Shown: in pieces, positions 1-6,705 of the stretch | Position numbering within the stretch: position 1 is the first letter of the stretch | Layout of the letters: each line of letters begins with the position of its first letter | Program-made: the position numbers and the translations under genes | The notes under the pieces: generated by a model | The model's database searches: none | Told to the model about the DNA's origin: nothing | The model's input: only the letters and a program-made list of their open reading frames with translations | From: Actinomycetes bacterium | GTDB taxonomy: Bacteria; Actinomycetota; Coriobacteriia; WRKU01; WQUG01 | Reading direction: 5' to 3' | Assembly: GCA_009785855.1 (NCBI GenBank) | Contig: WQUG01000077.1 | Location: 1-10,052 of the forward strand | DNA length: 10,052 bases

Positions 1-1013
1 TCTTCGCACCGCCCCCTGACCGAAGCCGCGACCGACCTGAAGACCTCCGCCAGGTCGACTTCCTCCGGATCGATCTGGCTGGAACCCAACCAAGCCAGAT
101 CGATGAGCTTGGTGGACAGGTTCTGGATCCGCTCGCCCTGAGAAACGATGTAGTTCAGCGCCATATCTCTTTCTTCGTCGTCGAGCTGCGCGCTTCTCAG
201 CGCTTCGCCATAGCCGACGATCGCGGTCAGCGGAGTCCGCAGCTCATGCGCAAGATCGTCGATGAAGCGCTGTTTCGCCTCCGTCAGCTTCGAGAGCTCT
301 TCTATGTGCGCGCGCACATGCTCAGACATCACATTGAAGCTTTCAGCCAGCTCTCCGACCTCGTCACGACTATCGACCTTGACTTCCCGGTGATAGTCGC
401 CCGCGCTTATCTCACGGGCGGCCTCGTTCAGTTTTCTGAGCGGAGAGGTAAGTCTGAGCAGCAGAGCGACCACGACCGCTGCCAGCGCCACAGAAACGAT
501 CACCGAAACCGTCACACAGTAGCGGCTTATCTGAGAGCGGTAGTCCTGGATCTGTTGCTCGTTTTTCAGGTAGACGATCCGGATGTTCGAAAAGGGCTCG
601 TCCATCCTGCTTGCGATGCGCAGATAAGGCGTACCCGTGATCTCAACAAGCGCATACTGAGTCTGTCCCGCGCTGACCTGCGTGTCGAAGTCAGAGCCCG
701 CCTTGAAGCTGCCGTACACCAGCTTGTCATCGAGGTAGACCTTGAAGTAGGTGCGCTGATCGGCGTAGTACTGTGCGTAGGGTTGGATAAGAAACGCGAG
801 GTTGTCCGCGTTCAGCGTCTCGTAATCTTTCTGCGCCGCGGTGAGACGCTCCGCAAGCGAGCTCTCCATCAGGCGCTGGTCGGTCAAGGCGATCTCCGTT
901 TCCTGTTCGATCAGTACCGCAGTACTCTTCTCGATGATCAGCCAGGCCGAGACATCGAAGCCGATGATGAACAGTACGACTACGCAGATGCAGATCTTCT
1001 GCCAGAGTTTCAT
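1..1013 (-). CDS. Membrane sensor histidine kinase, C-terminus cut by window edge
   Basis: This is the sensor partner of the adjacent response regulator; it would autophosphorylate on His and pass the phosphate on. I translated it by hand: 337 residues are present and the frame is open to base 1. In order there is TM1 (about 7-29), an extracytoplasmic region of about 135 residues (30-163), TM2 (165-186, starting YCVTVSVIVSVA), a HAMP linker (about 187-239, with SPLRKLNEAAREISAGDY), and a HisKA dimerisation domain whose H-box FIDDLAHELRTPL carries the phospho-accepting His256. The N, G1 and G2 boxes of the ATPase domain lie beyond the left edge. The start ATG overlaps the regulator stop as ATGA, which implies translational coupling. 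The extracytoplasmic part has many Tyr, Gln and Asp residues and no motif I recognise, so the signal is unknown. The class is certain; the subfamily is not. Confidence 0.95.
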   Translation of the reverse strand, partial: MKLWQKICICVVVLFIIGFDVSAWLIIEKSTAVLIEQETEIALTDQRLMESSLAERLTAAQKDYETLNADNLAFLIQPYAQYYADQRTYFKVYLDDKLVYGSFKAGSDFDTQVSAGQTQYALVEITGTPYLRIASRMDEPFSNIRIVYLKNEQQIQDYRSQISRYCVTVSVIVSVALAAVVVALLLRLTSPLRKLNEAAREISAGDYHREVKVDSRDEVGELAESFNVMSEHVRAHIEELSKLTEAKQRFIDDLAHELRTPLTAIVGYGEALRSAQLDDEERDMALNYIVSQGERIQNLSTKLIDLAWLGSSQIDPEEVDLAEVFRSVAASVRGRCE

Positions 1014-1669
1014 CGCGGCGCGTCCAGACGATAGCCGTACTTGTATACCGTCGTGATCCGGTCCTCCAGTCGAAGCTTCTTCCTGAGCTTCTGGACATGC
1101 ACGTCCACGGTACGGGTCTCTCCCATATAGTCATAACCCCACACCAACTTCAACAGGCGCTGCCGGTGAAGCGCGATGTTCTTGTGCTGTATCAGAACCG
1201 TGAGCAGCTCGAACTCCTTGCTGGTCAGATCGACTGGCTCTCCGCTGAGCAGGACGAGATGCTCATCCATGCGCACCTCAACATCATCGACCCTGAAGAC
1301 CGTCTCGTGCGCTTTGCAGCGCTTCAGCACGGCGTCGACACGCGCGATCAGCTCGATCGCAGCAAAGGGCTTCACCATATAGTCGTCAGCGCCCAGCTTC
1401 AGACCGGTGATCTTATCATCGATCCCGTCTTTCGCCGTGAGCATTATCACCGGTATCGCCTGCGGCTCGATCTCCTTCATCAGGTCGAAGCCACTTTTTC
1501 CCGGCAACATCACGTCAAGCACGATCAGGTCAGGCTTCTCACAGGCGAGCGCGTCCATAACTTCATCGCCGTTATCCACCCACGCGCAGCTGTGTCCGAC
1601 CAGCTTCAGGTTAAGCTGCACCAGATCGGCGATCGCCGCCTCATCCTCAACGACCAGTATATGCGCCAT
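1010..1669 (-). CDS. OmpR/PhoB-family two-component response regulator
   Basis: This is a cytoplasmic DNA-binding regulator activated by phosphate from the histidine kinase encoded just downstream. Numbering from the ATG at 1669 gives 219 residues. The receiver domain (about 1-117) has all its key residues: the acidic pair E8/D9 in VVEDE, phospho-acceptor D52 in LIVLDVMLPG, T78 in MLTAKD and K100 in MVKPF. The C-terminal half (about 122-217) is a winged helix of the OmpR/PhoB type, with LTSKEFELL, the recognition-helix stretch TRTVDVHVQKLRKKL and the terminal wing YKYGYRL. I chose the ATG at 1669 because GGGTGA lies 5 bases upstream and the protein then begins MAHILVVEDE; a GTG at 1678 would add three residues. 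The stop overlaps the kinase start. The upstream repeats suggest autoregulation. The target regulon cannot be told from the sequence. Confidence 0.96.
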   Translation of the reverse strand: MAHILVVEDEAAIADLVQLNLKLVGHSCAWVDNGDEVMDALACEKPDLIVLDVMLPGKSGFDLMKEIEPQAIPVIMLTAKDGIDDKITGLKLGADDYMVKPFAAIELIARVDAVLKRCKAHETVFRVDDVEVRMDEHLVLLSGEPVDLTSKEFELLTVLIQHKNIALHRQRLLKLVWGYDYMGETRTVDVHVQKLRKKLRLEDRITTVYKYGYRLDAPR

Positions 1670-1731
1670 ACGTTTCACCCATGGTCAGAGTGTAGCAAAC
1701 ACCCCGCCTGTCGTTGTTAGCGAGTTGTAAA

Positions 1732-1753
1732 ATCACATAAAACGTAATGTGAT
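1732..1753. promoter_or_regulatory. Inverted repeat, candidate operator of the two-component operon
   Basis: ATCACAT (1732-1738) and ATGTGAT (1747-1753) form a perfect 7-base inverted repeat around an 8-base AT-rich spacer. A third copy of the half-site, TCACAT, sits at 1774-1779, exactly 41 bases from the first and in the same orientation. The inverted repeat overlaps the proposed -10 and start site. Binding by the regulator encoded just downstream is a natural guess, though OmpR-family proteins more often use direct repeats. Confidence 0.4.
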
Positions 1754-1777
1754 ATAGGAGTCTGACCCCTTTGTCAC
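1749..1777 (-). promoter_or_regulatory. Candidate sigma-70-type promoter for the two-component operon
   Basis: Read on the minus strand, GTGACA (1777-1772, 5/6 match to TTGACA) is followed by a 17-base spacer and TATCAC (1754-1749, 4/6 match to TATAAT). This would start transcription near 1742 and leave a leader of about 70 bases before the regulator ATG at 1669. The -10 hexamer overlaps the right arm of an inverted repeat (1732-1753), a typical position for a repressor or autoregulator site. The match is moderate and there is no transcript evidence. Confidence 0.4.
1757..1769. repeat. Short near-palindrome in the promoter spacer
   Basis: The 13-base sequence GGAGTCTGACCCC is a near-palindrome centred on T1763, with one mismatch (a G·U if read as minus-strand RNA). 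It lies entirely between the proposed -35 and -10 elements of the two-component promoter. It shares the core TGACCCC with the left arm of the hairpin 60-70 bases upstream, which carries GTGACCCC. It could be a protein-binding site or a fragment of a dispersed intergenic repeat. Confidence 0.3.
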
Positions 1778-1824
1778 ATGTAAGAACTCCCCGTAACGAA
1801 GGGATCGTTTCGCATAAGACCTGA

Positions 1825-1865
1825 AGAGTGACCCCCATTGGGCCTATGCCCATGAGGGTCACTCT
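1825..1865 (-). terminator. Strong hairpin after rpoD, probable 3' end or terminator
   Basis: The outer arms AGAGTGACCC (1825-1834) and GGGTCACTCT (1856-1865) pair perfectly over 10 bases. Inside, C1835 faces A1855, then CAT pairs with ATG, one T is bulged, and GGGC pairs with GCCC around a CTAT loop. On the minus strand the single internal mismatch becomes a G·U pair, so the structure is better as minus-strand RNA, the direction of rpoD transcription. It begins 35 bases after the rpoD stop. The sequence that follows is only mildly U-rich, so it may be an inefficient or factor-assisted terminator, or an RNA 3'-end protector. Confidence 0.55.
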
Positions 1866-1900
1866 GAATGGCTTACGCGGAAGGAGACCGAGTTAGTGGG

Positions 1901-3730
1901 TTATTCTAAAAAGTCGCGGAGCTTCTTCGAGTTGCTGGGGTGGCGCAACTTGTTGAGCGTCTTGCTCTCGATCTGGCGGATGCGTTCACGGGTGACCCCG
2001 AACTCGCGCCCGACCTCCTCAAGCGTACGCGCATGCCCGTCAAGCAGGCCGAATCGCAGTTCGATGACCTTGCGCTCGCGCTCGCTCAAGTCGCCGAGCA
2101 CCCAGTTCAGCTGCTCCTGCAGCATCGTGAAGTTCGCCGCCTCCGCCGGGCCCTGGATCAACTCGTCTTCAAGGAAGTCGCCCAGTTGGCTGTCCTCTTC
2201 CTCGCCGATGGGCGTCTCAAGGCTGACCGGCTCCTGGCTGATCTTCAGGATCTCGCGGATGCGGTCGCCGTCAAGGCCCATACGCTCGCCGATCTGCTCC
2301 GGCGAGGGGTCCTCGCCGAGCTCCTGGACCAGCTGACGCTGGACCCGGACGAGCTTGTTGATCGTCTCGACCATGTGGACGGGGATGCGGATCGTGCGCG
2401 CCTGATCGGCGATCGCGCGCGTGATGGCCTGGCGGATCCACCAGGTCGCGTAGGTCGAGAACTTGAAGCCCTTGGTATAGTCGAACTTCTCGACCGCGCG
2501 GATGAGCCCCAGGTTGCCCTCCTGGATCAGATCCAGGAACGACATGCCTCGTCCGATGTATTTCTTCGCGATGCTCACGACCAGACGCAGGTTCGCCTCG
2601 ATGAGCGAAGCTTTGGCGGACATCCCGATCTGCTCCTGGCGGATCAACTTGCGCATCTCAGGACGCGCCAGGGTCTTGCCTGAATCGCTGATGGACTCCA
2701 GGCGCTCGGTCGCCTCAAGACCGATCTCGATCTTCTTGGCAAGATCGACCTCCTGGGCCGCGTTCAGCAGCGGGACCTTACCGATCTCCTTGAGGTACAT
2801 CCTCACCGAATCTGCGGTCAGCCCACCGGAAGTCCGGTCACGACGGCGGCTCTGCTTGACGCTTCTCGCCGGCGCCTTCGAGGTCTCCCGGATCATGCTC
2901 TCGAGCTCTTTGATATCGATATCGATCGAGGTGTTCATATCGGGCGCAGCGGTCGAGAGTGCGTTCAGGTCGACGGAGACCTCGTCATCCTCCGCTTCCG
3001 CTGGCAGCGTGGCGATCAGCTCTTCGCCCTCGTCCTCGACGACATCGGCCACGTCAGTATCCAGAAGCGCCAGAGCTTCATCAGCGTCAAGAGCTTCGTG
3101 CGCCTGCGCGTCACGGATCGTGATGCCCGCATCCTTGATGAACGTATAGATCGCATCGACGTCATAGTCTTGTTCGACCAGTTGGTTCAAAGCATCCTGG
3201 ATGACATCATCATCCAGCACCCCCGCCTTCTGGCCCTCGGTGATGAGGTCGACGAAGTGCTGAGTGGTATCAGCATCGAACCTGAGCTTCTGAGTGAAGT
3301 CATTGATCGCCTGCACGTCCAGCGCCGGGCGCTTCTTCTTGGGAGCAGCAAGCGCGACTTTCTTGACCGGCGCTGCTGCCTTCTTGGCAGGAGCAGGAGC
3401 TGCCTTCTTGACAGGAGCTGCTGCCTTCTTCGCGGGCGCCGCGGCCTTCTTGACCGGAGCAGGAGCTGCCTTCTTGACAGGAGCTGCCTTCTTGGCAGGC
3501 GCGACCGCTTTCTTGACCGGCGCTGCGGCCTTCTTCGCGGGCGCCGCAGCTTTCTTCACCGGCGCCGCAGCTTTCTTCACCGGCGCTGCTGCCTTCTTGG
3601 CAGGAGCTGCTGCCTTCTTGGCGGGCGCCGCAGCTTTCTTCACCGGCGCCGCCGCCTTCCTGGCAGGAGCTGCCTTCTTCTTCGCGGGCGCTGCCTTCTG
3701 AGCAGCTGGCTTCTTTGTTGTTGTCGTCAT
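1901..3730 (-). CDS. rpoD: Primary sigma factor RpoD (sigma-70 group 1) with H1-like tail
   Basis: This is the housekeeping RNA polymerase sigma subunit, which recognises -10 and -35 promoter elements. It has 609 residues. Residues about 1-135 are a Lys/Ala/Pro tail with no acidic residue, made of the repeat AAAPVKK/AAAPAKK. Region 1.1 follows (about 141-205), then an acidic linker (about 211-275). Region 1.2 is at about 305-338 (TADSVRMYLKEIGKVPLL). Region 2 (about 376-446) includes LIQEGNLGLIRAVEKFDY and the melting segment FSTYATWWIRQAI. Region 3 is at about 456-520, and region 4 (about 545-609) carries the helix-turn-helix TLEEVGREFGVTRERIRQIE. The start is supported by GAGGA about 7 bases upstream. 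It follows dnaG by 23 bases. The conserved core leaves no doubt about identity; the basic tail, far longer than in E. coli RpoD, resembles the N-terminal tails of actinobacterial SigA/HrdB proteins. Confidence 0.98.
   Translation of the reverse strand: MTTTTKKPAAQKAAPAKKKAAPARKAAAPVKKAAAPAKKAAAPAKKAAAPVKKAAAPVKKAAAPAKKAAAPVKKAVAPAKKAAPVKKAAPAPVKKAAAPAKKAAAPVKKAAPAPAKKAAAPVKKVALAAPKKKRPALDVQAINDFTQKLRFDADTTQHFVDLITEGQKAGVLDDDVIQDALNQLVEQDYDVDAIYTFIKDAGITIRDAQAHEALDADEALALLDTDVADVVEDEGEELIATLPAEAEDDEVSVDLNALSTAAPDMNTSIDIDIKELESMIRETSKAPARSVKQSRRRDRTSGGLTADSVRMYLKEIGKVPLLNAAQEVDLAKKIEIGLEATERLESISDSGKTLARPEMRKLIRQEQIGMSAKASLIEANLRLVVSIAKKYIGRGMSFLDLIQEGNLGLIRAVEKFDYTKGFKFSTYATWWIRQAITRAIADQARTIRIPVHMVETINKLVRVQRQLVQELGEDPSPEQIGERMGLDGDRIREILKISQEPVSLETPIGEEEDSQLGDFLEDELIQGPAEAANFTMLQEQLNWVLGDLSERERKVIELRFGLLDGHARTLEEVGREFGVTRERIRQIESKTLNKLRHPSNSKKLRDFLE
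3359..3691 (-). repeat. Coding repeat for the Lys/Ala/Pro tail of RpoD
   Basis: About 330 bases encode residues 14-124 of RpoD as variants of a 7-residue unit (AAAPVKK, AAAPAKK), with some shortened (AAPVKK) or stretched (AAPAPVKK) units. At DNA level these are imperfect 21-base direct repeats, several with identical stretches such as the + strand GCCGCAGCTTTCTTCACCGG. Repeats of this kind can expand or contract by slippage or recombination, so length may differ between strains. It is part of the gene, not a CRISPR array. Confidence 0.9.
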
Positions 3731-3737
3731 ACTTCGA

Positions 3738-3753
3738 TCCTCGTTATCACGAG
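3738..3753 (-). promoter_or_regulatory. rpoD ribosome binding site inside a small hairpin
   Basis: Immediately after the dnaG stop (TAG, 3756-3754) the minus strand reads CTCGT-GATA-ACGAG, a perfect 5-base stem with a GATA loop (3753-3740). The rpoD Shine-Dalgarno GAGGA (3742-3738) uses the last three bases of the stem. Ribosomes ending on dnaG would cover the stem and expose the site, which would couple rpoD translation to dnaG. The stem is short, so the effect may be modest. Confidence 0.45.
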
Positions 3754-5634
3754 CTAGTTGTATCGTTTTGCACGAAGCTCCTGAAGCTCTTTCTCTCGTC
3801 TGACCAGTTCGTCTAATACCTTGTTCGGATCTTGAGAGGATCGCAGCTGTGTCCTGAGCTTGATTATTTCAGACTGAAGCTTGGCTTCGTGCAATTGTCG
3901 GATGAGGACACGTGTGCGAGGTTCCAGATCAGATCCTTCAGGGACCATACTATCATATTTCGCTTCAAGTATCGGCAGTGACGGGAAGTTTTTCAACAAT
4001 TCGTTCCCTATCGTCTGCTGCTCTGTCTCGGGGCCCATCGCATACAGCGCTTCGGCGACTTTACGATACGCCTCCTCGCAGAAGAGCTCGGGAGAGAAGT
4101 CCGACCAGCAGGCACGGCGCACCTCAGGGCTGAGGAGGAAGAGCGCAAGCAGATCCTGCTGTCCTGAGACCCCCGGCTCACACGGCTCGGCCAGGACCGC
4201 AGCGACTCCTCTGACCCCCGCGTGTTCCTCGGGCAGGTTCTGCGCTTCGCTCATCTGGGGCGTCGAGGTCTGGCGCCGGGACCGCTTCGCGACATCCTCA
4301 AGCTCAGCTAAGACCTGGCGCAGCTCGACGGCCGAACCCCGGGCAGCCAGCTCGTCGGCGATGAGCTGGGCGTACTCGGATCCCAGAAGCGAACCCTGCA
4401 GGCTGGCGATGACCCCGACCGCGTCACGCAGCGCACTCTGGCGCTGCTCGGGACGCTCGAGATCCCAGCGCAACAGACGACGCTTGATCGCGAACTCGAA
4501 CAGAGAACCCGCCTCCTTGATCAGCGCTTCCATGCGAGCGCGCCCATCTGCAGACGCCACCAGCTCGGCAGGATCCTGCTGATCCGGGAGGACGACCACG
4601 TCGAGCTGCAAGGGGTCGCTCGCGAATTCGGGAGTCACGCCTGCGTCGATGAACTCGACGGCGCGATCCGCCGCCCGCTGCCCTGCCTCGTCCCCGTCGA
4701 AGACATAGACGATGCGCTTCGCGAAGCGTGACAGGAGTTTCACCTGCCGCGCGTTGAGTGCCGTCCCGAGTGTGGCGACCGCAAAGTTCAGCCCCGCTTC
4801 GTGCAGGGCGATCACGTCGGTGTAGCCCTCGACTACCACAGCGCAGCTCTGCTCGATGATGGCGCGCCGCGCCTGGAAGATCCCGTAGAGGTGCTCCGAC
4901 TTATGGAAGATCGGGGTGTCGTTGCTGTTGAGGTACTTCGCTTTCTGTCCGCTGCTGGAGGAGCCCAGGCCCTCGACCATCCGCCCTCCGAAGGCGACGG
5001 CGCGCCCCTGCAGGTCGGTGATGGGAAACATCACCCGCTCGAAGAAGCGGTCGCGACAGATCCCGTTACGCTCGACGGCCACGTTGGCAAGGACCAGGTC
5101 GCCAGGTTTGAAACCCTTCGCCTTCAGGTGTTCGACGAGTCGCTGACGCCCGGGCGCATAGCCCAGCTGCCAGCGGTCCGCTACCGCGGTCCCGAAACCG
5201 CGCTTACCCAGGTAGGCGCGCGCCACATCCTGCTCCGGTCCCGCGGTGCGCAGCAGTTGCTCGTTGTAGAAGCGCGCGGTCTCGGCGCAGATCGCGCGCA
5301 GAACCTCGGTCTGCGCCTTGCGCGCCGCGCTGCGGGGGTCGACCGTCAGCTCGATATGGGCGCGCTCCGCAAGGAAACGCACGGCGTCGGCGAAGGGAAG
5401 ACCCTCGGTGCGCATCACGAAGCCGAAGACGTCGCCGCCCTCGCCACAGCCGAAGCAGTGCCAGAGTCCGCTCGCCGGATCGACCTTGAACGAGGGGGTC
5501 TTCTCGCTGTGGAAGGGACAGCAGCCCCACCACTGCCTTCCCCGCTGCTTGAGCGTGACGCGCTCGCCGATGAGACGGACCGCATCGGTCGATTCGCGTA
5601 CCTTCGTGATGTCCTCGTCAGAGAGGTAGGGCAT
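3754..5634 (-). CDS. dnaG: DNA primase DnaG
   Basis: This enzyme makes the RNA primers for DNA replication at the fork, working with the replicative helicase. From the ATG at 5634 it has 626 residues, a usual length. The N-terminal zinc-binding domain has CPFH (C39, H42) and CFGC (C60, C63). The RNA-polymerase core includes GICRDRFFERVMFPI and GRAVAFGGR (about 191-217), then the TOPRIM metal-binding residues E269 in VVVEGYTD and D313/D315 in VFDGDEAG. A less conserved C-terminal domain (about 490-626), ending in a charged likely helical tail, fits the helicase-interacting part. An upstream in-frame start at 5694 would lie inside dgt; the protein from 5634 begins MPYLSDEDITKVRES, as expected for the family, with GGCGGA upstream. 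It follows dgt by 10 bases. GC falls from about 69% mid-gene (4261-4380) to 47.5% near the 3' end (3901-4020). Confidence 0.97.
   Translation of the reverse strand: MPYLSDEDITKVRESTDAVRLIGERVTLKQRGRQWWGCCPFHSEKTPSFKVDPASGLWHCFGCGEGGDVFGFVMRTEGLPFADAVRFLAERAHIELTVDPRSAARKAQTEVLRAICAETARFYNEQLLRTAGPEQDVARAYLGKRGFGTAVADRWQLGYAPGRQRLVEHLKAKGFKPGDLVLANVAVERNGICRDRFFERVMFPITDLQGRAVAFGGRMVEGLGSSSSGQKAKYLNSNDTPIFHKSEHLYGIFQARRAIIEQSCAVVVEGYTDVIALHEAGLNFAVATLGTALNARQVKLLSRFAKRIVYVFDGDEAGQRAADRAVEFIDAGVTPEFASDPLQLDVVVLPDQQDPAELVASADGRARMEALIKEAGSLFEFAIKRRLLRWDLERPEQRQSALRDAVGVIASLQGSLLGSEYAQLIADELAARGSAVELRQVLAELEDVAKRSRRQTSTPQMSEAQNLPEEHAGVRGVAAVLAEPCEPGVSGQQDLLALFLLSPEVRRACWSDFSPELFCEEAYRKVAEALYAMGPETEQQTIGNELLKNFPSLPILEAKYDSMVPEGSDLEPRTRVLIRQLHEAKLQSEIIKLRTQLRSSQDPNKVLDELVRREKELQELRAKRYN
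3968..3996 (-). promoter_or_regulatory. Candidate internal promoter for rpoD within dnaG
   Basis: On the minus strand TTGAAA (3996-3991, 5/6) is followed by exactly 17 bases and GATACT (3973-3968, 4/6). It lies in the AT-richer 3' part of dnaG, about 240 bases before the rpoD start. In E. coli a promoter for rpoD also lies within dnaG. Here the position and spacing fit, but the sequence is also constrained by coding, so chance is a real alternative. Confidence 0.3.
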
Positions 5635-5644
5635 GACGGTCCGC

Positions 5645-6694
5645 CTACTGCGAGAGCGCCCAGCGCGAAGGCACGAAGAGGCTCTCGTAGACACGGATAG
5701 CGAAGCGGTCGGTCATGCCGCTCACGTAGTCGATGACCGCCTGGACCGGGTCGGCCGCGACCGTCTCCTGATACTCCGGGGGCAGGGCCTCAAGATGCGT
5801 AAGATAGAAGGAGAAGAGCTCCTCGACCAGGCGCTGGGCCTTCGGGCCCTCGGATTTCGCTGAAGGAGAAGAGTAGACCGCGTCGAACATGAAGCGGCGC
5901 ATCTCGAGCAGAGCGGTCTCGACCGGCTCGGAAAGCGCGATGTGGTCCTTGCCAGCGCTGGCGGCGACCATGTCGTCGATCAGTGTCGTGAGACGCTGCG
6001 CCAGGCTGTGGCCGAGCACGGCGGCCGGACCCGCGGGCAGGTCGGCTTCCGTCAGTATCCCGGCACGCTGGGCGTCGTCGATATCATGGTTGATGTAGGC
6101 CATACGGTCCGCCGTGCGCACGATCTGGCCCTCCAGGGTCGCCGGCAGGTGCGCGCCGGAATGCCCGAGGATGCCGTCACGGGTCTCCCAACAGAGGTTC
6201 AGGCCGCGTCCGTCATACTCAAGGTGTTCGACGACCCGCAGCGACTGCTCCACATGACGGAACTTCTTCGGCGCGCCTGGGTAGCGGTCTGCGACCTGTG
6301 CAAGCGCGTTGCAGAGCGCCTCTTCGCCGGTATGCCCGAAGGGAGTGTGCCCAAGGTCGTGACCTAAGGCGATGGCCTCCGTAAGGTCCTCGTTGAGCGC
6401 AAGCGAGCGCGCGACCGTGCGAGCGATCTGGCTGACCTCAAGGGTATGGGTCAGGCGCGTGCGGTAGTGGTCGCCCTCCGGCGCGATGAAGACCTGGGTC
6501 TTGTGCGAGAGCCGGCGAAAGGCCTTGCAGTGCAGGATGCGGTCGCGGTCGCGCTGGAACTCGGTACGGCGCGCGTCGCGGGGACGCGGTCGCTGTCTGC
6601 CGCGGCTGGCATCAGAGAACGCCGCGAACGGGGAGAGCTCACGATGTTCGCGCGCCTCAAGATCCTCGCGGGACAATCCCTCCTGCTCAGCCAT
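5645..6694 (-). CDS. dgt: Deoxyguanosinetriphosphate triphosphohydrolase-like HD-domain protein
   Basis: Proteins of this family cleave dNTPs to a deoxynucleoside plus triphosphate and so set the size of the dNTP pool; exact substrate preference and allosteric activation cannot be read from sequence. It has 349 residues. The family signature is clear: RDRDRILHCKAFRRLSHKTQVF (about 48-69) near the N-terminus, then the HD metal ligands H83 (RTRLTHTLEV), H112/D113 (GHDLGHTPFGHTGEEAL) and a distal Asp at D204 (ADRMAYINHDIDDA). The catalytic set therefore looks complete. The start at 6694 has AAGG a few bases upstream and lies 11 bases after the ppdK stop; dnaG begins 10 bases after its own stop. 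Neighbouring dgt and dnaG genes are also known in mycobacteria, which supports an actinobacterial origin and a link to replication. Confidence 0.95.
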   Translation of the reverse strand: MAEQEGLSREDLEAREHRELSPFAAFSDASRGRQRPRPRDARRTEFQRDRDRILHCKAFRRLSHKTQVFIAPEGDHYRTRLTHTLEVSQIARTVARSLALNEDLTEAIALGHDLGHTPFGHTGEEALCNALAQVADRYPGAPKKFRHVEQSLRVVEHLEYDGRGLNLCWETRDGILGHSGAHLPATLEGQIVRTADRMAYINHDIDDAQRAGILTEADLPAGPAAVLGHSLAQRLTTLIDDMVAASAGKDHIALSEPVETALLEMRRFMFDAVYSSPSAKSEGPKAQRLVEELFSFYLTHLEALPPEYQETVAADPVQAVIDYVSGMTDRFAIRVYESLFVPSRWALSQ

Positions 6695-6705
6695 ACGACC
6701 TTCTG

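Noticed and set aside
1670..1678. GTG start for the response regulator, three codons upstream
   Set aside because: GGGTGA is well spaced from the ATG at 1669 but overlaps this GTG. Receiver domains usually begin close to the VVEDE strand, as with the ATG.
1732..1753. CRP-type binding site
   Set aside because: The half-sites run TCACA...TGTGA, the reverse order of the CRP consensus TGTGA-N6-TCACA, so a CRP assignment is not supported.
1647..1862. 71-codon minus-strand frame covering the hairpin and the two-component promoter
   Set aside because: It starts with GTG inside the hairpin, has no convincing ribosome binding site, overlaps the regulator start in another frame, and its protein has no domain. 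A leader peptide is possible but unsupported.
3359..3691. Regular 21-base repeats as a possible CRISPR array or satellite
   Set aside because: There are no unique spacers, the repeats stay in frame, and they encode the tail of an intact sigma factor gene.
3098..3757. Plus-strand frames opposite the RpoD tail, giving repeated hydrophobic (FLTGAAAFLAGA-like) or Arg/Cys-rich (LDRSCCLLGR-like) proteins
   Set aside because: They are mirror translations of the Lys/Ala/Pro coding repeat. The seeming transmembrane or Cys repeats are artefacts of reading the repeat on the other strand.
5635..5694. Upstream in-frame start for dnaG, adding 20 residues
   Set aside because: It lies inside the 3' end of dgt, and the added residues (MSTRASSCLRAGRSRSRR...) are not primase-like, whereas the ATG at 5634 gives the normal N-terminus.
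4801..5700. 299-codon open frame on the plus strand, opposite dnaG
   Set aside because: It is antisense to the conserved zinc and TOPRIM regions of primase, with low-complexity composition and no recognisable motif.
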